Origin: Benincasa hispida
Lineage: Eukaryota > Streptophyta > Magnoliopsida > Cucurbitales > Cucurbitaceae
Direction of reading: 5' to 3'
Length of the DNA: 64,000 bases
NCBI RefSeq assembly: GCF_009727055.1
Contig: NW_024064458.1
Location: 694,001-758,000 of the forward strand
The notes beneath the pieces were generated by a model. It had not been told where the DNA came from. It made no database searches and worked only from the letters and a program-made list of their open reading frames with translations. The position numbers and the translations under genes were made by a program. Below are positions 59,851-64,000 of this stretch, piece after piece. The stretch's first letter is position 1. The number at the start of each line of letters is the position of its first letter.

Positions 59851-61964
59851 TGTGTTTTATTCAGGATTCACCCGAGGTTGTAGGTCCTACGGAACTTACT
59901 GGGGATAGTGGACATATTCAATTATGTTAGGGTAGGAATAAGTTTTTTCATGTATATATGTGTTCCATGAGGACTAGAATAGTTTATATGTTCCACTAGG
60001 GGTAGGCATCTAGAGGACATAGATGCCTAGCCTGACCCCAATAGTGGGGTTACTTACTAAGTATTTCATACTCATTCTTTCTTATGTTGATGTTTCAGGT
60101 AAGGGTGGAGATGCACCGGCGATGGCGCAGCGGAATTCATTATCGAGCCACTGGGACTAGTTTTTACGCTTCCACATCATGAAATTTAGAATCATTATTT
60201 TACCCTTAATTTCTAGTTTTACTGTTTGAAACTTATTATGAAGGATTGTTACTTTTATATTTTAATAGTCTTTACGAATTATGGGTACCCTATTATTGTT
60301 TTTAATAATTGCATTTAATAAATGTCCTTTGAACTTCTCTTGTTTTAATCGACATTTATTTCAAATAACCGAGCATCGTTTTAAATTCTTTGCATGCATT
60401 TATTTTAGTAACGGCCTTACCTAAGTTCTAGGGGTCGGGTCATTACAGAAATAAAATAAACTATTATATGTTGAAAATAAGAAGATTCATTTAAAAGTAA
60501 TAACGATAAATAATAGGATTTTTTCATGACCATAAAATATTGACATAGATATTGAAATTGAAAATTTTAGGATTTGCAGCAAAAATAAGTGTTTAATGTT
60601 TTGCTTATAAATAAAGTTATCTACTTTACTATTTTAAATATAACACTAAATAAACTATTTTTATTAAAATATAAAATATTGACATAAATATTAAAATTAG
60701 AATTAGATTAGTGGCGAAAAAAGGGTTAATATTTTACTTTAAAAATTATAAATGACGTACCTATTTTAATATTTTAAATATAAAAAGTTGTTGTAATTTT
60801 TTTAATAATAATGATTTTCTTCATAATTCATAAATCAACAAAATATTTGAAAAAAATCTACCTCAATTATTCTTACATCTAGTAATACAGATAAATAAGA
60901 CTACCTTTTTCCAAACAAAAAAAAAAGTTTTGAGGAACCTTTTAAAAATGTTTAAAGAAACAAAACTTATTTTATAAAAATAACAAGGAAAAACTTTTTT
61001 TTTAAGTAAAAAAATTGTGATTTAAGATTTCATAATCTATGGAAGAAAAGAGTCATGAATGTTTTTTTTATTTTATTTTTTTTTTTACAATTTAAATGTA
61101 ATCCATAATATCTTTTATGAAAACAAGGTTTAAATTATATGCATCTATGACATAAATACTCTTAAAACAAAAACTATCACTCTTTAATACTTTGAATTAA
61201 AACTATAAGATTTCATATATATGACGATACATATTCCTTTTATGTATGAGATGACTATAACGTCAAATATGATAATAATTAAAATAAAAATTGTTGCATT
61301 ATATTAAAATATCAAAATATTAATATATTTATTTGATAACTTAGTTATGAGTTATTCTAATACTGTATAGAACTTTTGTATGGAATTAATGATAATATGT
61401 AAACATTAAATAAAAATTCTTACATTATTACCAATATTGTTGTTGACAAAAGCAATCAAGAAACAACAAGTTAGGAAAAACAATGATAAACTTTTTAGAA
61501 GGGAATCCACCCGTGGTGGGTTATCTTTAAAAAAAAAATTATATCGCTCAATGTCTATGGGTATGTTATAGCAAGTTCGTGCATAACGGAATTGCTATTG
61601 TAATTAAGAAAGGAATAACTTTTGATGGTCCATTTATGATGAAGAGATGGCGAAATACTAAATCTCATTATAATAATGTGATGGTCTATTTAGAAGCAAT
61701 TGAAATTGTTATATTATCTAACCTTTAAATATTTTAATAATTACAATTTAAAACAAAACATATATATCATTTATTTATTACATGCTAAAAAAACTAATAT
61801 ATTTTGAAAATTTTAATGAAAAAATGTGCATTGCACGTGTATTTTTACTAGTCAATAAAAATGACTCTCAATAAAAACAAATAATGCTAATTTTAGGTGC
61901 ATTTCACGGGGCCTTCAACCATTCCTCCTTCTTGACCTAATATATCTCTCTCTTCTATGGGGAG

Positions 61965-63295
61965 TGATAACTGGTAGAAATACAAGTTATTACAACTCAA
62001 ATTACTAAAACAATGAGAGAAAGCGATGGTAAAATAGACAATGTCCTGTCTGAAAGCGCCAAAACTGAAAGGAATTGCGATCGTTAATGCTCATCGCATA
62101 AAAGCAGTTAATTTGCCTATTTTGTGTAGGTACAATGCGATGGCACATGTGAAATTGTGATCCAAGGGCACAATGCGACAACGCACTTGAAATTACGATC
62201 GAAAGTCATGCAATCGTGAGAAGTTTCTTAAAAAGTGATCACATAAAGACCTCGCATCAAGGCGACAACATAATAAATCATGATGGGAAGTAAAGCTGAT
62301 AACGATCGATTTCGTATTCAGTTGACAAGCGGTTAAAAACCATACTGTTGCAAGTACATTGAACTTTCAGTGACTTTTAAACGGCACAACAGAGTAGGGA
62401 AATTAATGCTGCCCATCATTGCAATCATTAGTATGAAAAGTTGCTTCGCCTTGAAATCTATAAATACCTCATGCCACTAGAGAGAAAGGGGGATTGATGC
62501 ATTCACCCACATACATATACATATCATAGAGGACGGAGAGAGCAAGGAGATGAGGCAAAACCGAGAGAAATCGCTTTCTAGACAGATCGAGAGACTGCCA
62601 GAAACAACCCTTGCAAGAGCAAGAATCCGCAACTAGAACAGAGTTGAAGTGATAAAGAGAGCCGGGAAGCAAGACATTGCTTACCTAGCTTATTATTTCT
62701 CAATCCATTTTGTTATTTTGTACTCAACACTTCATTTGTAGAAAATGGAAATTTCATTTCGATTTATGTTCAATCTCTCCACACCATGCATGAGCAACTA
62801 ACTTTCTGAATGAGTTGAGAAGTACTTAGCTAGCATGACCTAAGCTATGCATTTTATGTGATCATCTTGTCTTATGTATGTGTTATTCATCATTTGGACG
62901 TACTTGAGAGAGTATTCTAAAGATAGAATCTATGCTCGAGAGAGTCGGATTAGATCACATAAGCAATAGTAGAAACTTAGAAAGAAGTTCTATCTGTTGT
63001 TTCCTATACACATCGCATGCATCCTAGAAATAGGAAATGTGGCATTTTGCATTGAGAAATGTAGTACTAATATTTGTGTATAGCATGATCGCATAATTTG
63101 TACCACAGCCTTGAGAAACGTTAGCTAAATCCCTTCTTAACCCTTTCTTCGCATACTTGTTATAACTCTACGCTTGCATCACTCCGCGTTCAACTCCATC
63201 GCATAGGAAAGTCTAAATCAAAACACCATCTATTTCTTTTTCACCACCGCAAATAGAATCATAGAGTTTGTCTCATATCTTTAGTAGTCCCTGTG
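61965..63295 (+). mobile_element. Gypsy-type LTR, copy B counterpart of the 26167 solo LTR, interrupted
   Basis: Starts TGATAACTGGTAGAAATAC after the same GGGAG flank as in copy A and tracks 26167-27530. A TATAAATA box is at 62459-62466. It breaks off at 63296 where another LTR begins. The last ~120 bp of the LTR are outside the window or lost. Confidence 0.8.
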
Positions 63296-64000
63296 TGTTG
63301 GCTTTTTACGCCTTAATCTCAAATTAATTAATTTTAATTAATTAATTAATCAATGTTTTGATGATAACAAACTCAATTTTTAATTAGTGAAAATCTTAGT
63401 GTTTTAAATATGTCCATAGTGTAGAGTCGAGAACAACGATTCCAACACCTCTTGAATCACTCAAATCGGAGCTAAAACGAAGACATATGATCGAAACAAT
63501 TCTATAAAGAAAATACCGTGGTGGATGACGTGGCATAACCAGACCATTTGCATGTAGACATGTGACAAATATTGGTTGAATGGTGGATCATTAAGAGATT
63601 ACATATGATGGACTTTTGATTTTTGGATTGATTTAAAAATAAAAAATTTGAAATTAAAAGAAAATTTAAAAGGAAAATAAATTTAATATTATTTTATGTT
63701 TGTGTCTGATGGCTAGTTTTTTTACACATGGTATGTTTTTTTATTTTTGGATTGACTTTAAAAAGAATTAATTTACAAAGAAAATGAATTAAAAGGAAAA
63801 TGAATTTAATATTATTTTAATGTTTGTGTCTAACGGCTAGTTTTTACACATGGTATGGTTTTTTATTTTTTGGATTAATTTTAAAAAGAAAATGAATTTC
63901 AAAAGAAAAGAAATTTAATATTATATTTTGTTTGTATCTAACGATTAGTTTAGTTTTTTAATCTCCACCATTGAGTTTTCTTTTCCAAAATCCAATGATC
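63296..64000 (+). mobile_element. Start of an unrelated LTR element, runs off the window
   Basis: Begins TGTTGGCTTTTTACGCC, a copia-like LTR start, in the middle of a gypsy-type LTR. An ATTA-rich block follows (63325-63352). Only 705 bp are visible, with no PBS or coding region, so the superfamily is inferred from the first bases only. Confidence 0.6.
63610..63965. repeat. ~123-bp tandem repeat, about three units
   Basis: TTTTTGGATTGAYTT recurs at about 63621, 63745 and 63868, each followed by A-rich sequence, AATTTAATATTATTTT, GTTTGTGTCTRAYGGCTAG and, in the first two, TTTACACATGGTATG. The units are degenerate. Confidence 0.7.

Larger units (their letters stand above)
57837..60447 (+). mobile_element. 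Solo gypsy LTR (2611 bp) nested in Helitron, TSD GAAAT
   Basis: Copy A is uninterrupted here (AATGAATGAAATAGAATAAAC near 24701). In copy B a segment starting TGTAACACCCCGAATTTTC and ending GGGTCGGGTCATTACA is flanked on both sides by GAAAT (57832-57836, 60448-60452). TGTAACACCCC starts are common in Tekay-like chromovirus LTRs, so that lineage is a guess. No internal sequence is left. It inserted after the segmental duplication. It contains a GC-rich block (58040-58400) and an array of hairpins (59196-59850). Confidence 0.9.
56544..61851 (+). mobile_element. Non-autonomous Helitron with intact termini (copy B)
   Basis: Starts TCTATACTATATTAAAAAAG after a host A (56543) and ends with the hairpin GTGCATTGCACGTG (61826 onward), then ATTTTTACTAG before a host T (61852). 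5' TC, 3' hairpin plus CTAG and insertion between A and T are the Helitron signature. No Rep-helicase is encoded. Excluding the nested solo LTR it is about 2.7 kb. An internal imperfect duplication (blocks near 56866 and 57085) is shared with copy A. Confidence 0.85.
43981..63295 (+). repeat. Copy B of the ~20-kb direct segmental duplication
   Basis: Matches 7311-27530 in order and orientation. Copy B lacks bases equivalent to 9206-9544 and about 11360-11475, lacks the 372-bp LTR duplication and lacks the solo LTR of copy A. It has its own solo LTR (57837-60447). The right end is not a true breakpoint: an unrelated LTR begins at 63296 inside the duplicated solo LTR, so homology may resume beyond the window. 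Confidence 0.9.

Overview
The window is repeat-dominated nuclear DNA of a flowering plant, probably a eudicot. It is AT-rich, has no compact operons, and holds Ty1/copia and Ty3/gypsy retrotransposon remnants, a non-autonomous Helitron and a long-TIR Mutator-like element. I cannot place the species; a cucurbit is only a weak impression from the style of the repeats. I found no intact cellular protein gene, tRNA, rRNA or CRISPR array. Every coding trace I can support is a broken retrotransposon gag or pol. Percent identities are deliberately not given; comparisons were made by eye.

Layout. 1-3.3 kb: minus-strand copia LTR with a PBS on one side and a PPT on the other, plus a gag zinc-knuckle relic. 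3.4-5.0 kb: truncated gypsy-type LTR. 5.8-6.1 kb: minisatellite. 6.4-7.5 kb: MULE-type element with a perfect 9-bp target duplication. 7.3-27.5 kb: copy A of a large direct segmental duplication. It holds a gypsy-type LTR, a dead copia element, an inverted LTR fragment fused to it, a Helitron and a solo LTR. 27.7-43.9 kb: single-copy part with a truncated copia LTR, a minus-strand non-autonomous gypsy element (LTR-PBS-gag-protease-PPT-LTR) and a plus-strand gypsy LTR-PBS-gag fragment. That gag is split by a solo LTR and carries a sequencing-adapter artefact. 44.0-63.3 kb: copy B of the duplication. 63.3-64.0 kb: start of another LTR that cuts copy B off.

The two copies give an order of events. 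The MULE, Helitron, copia element (already dead, with shared stops and a shared gag deletion), fused inverted LTR and 26.2-kb solo LTR all predate the duplication. Afterwards copy A gained a 2.77-kb solo LTR in the Helitron (TSD GGATT) and a 372-bp tandem duplication in the copia 5' LTR. Copy B gained a different 2.61-kb solo LTR at another site in the same Helitron (TSD GAAAT), lost about 339 bp and 115 bp, and was cut by an LTR at 63296.

Two items stand out. First, an array of about fifteen short hairpins in the copy-B solo LTR (59196-59850) keeps a GAAAGAG-like loop while its arms change in step. Second, an exact 38-bp mate-pair junction adapter at 41735-41772 is an assembly contaminant inside the gag relic.
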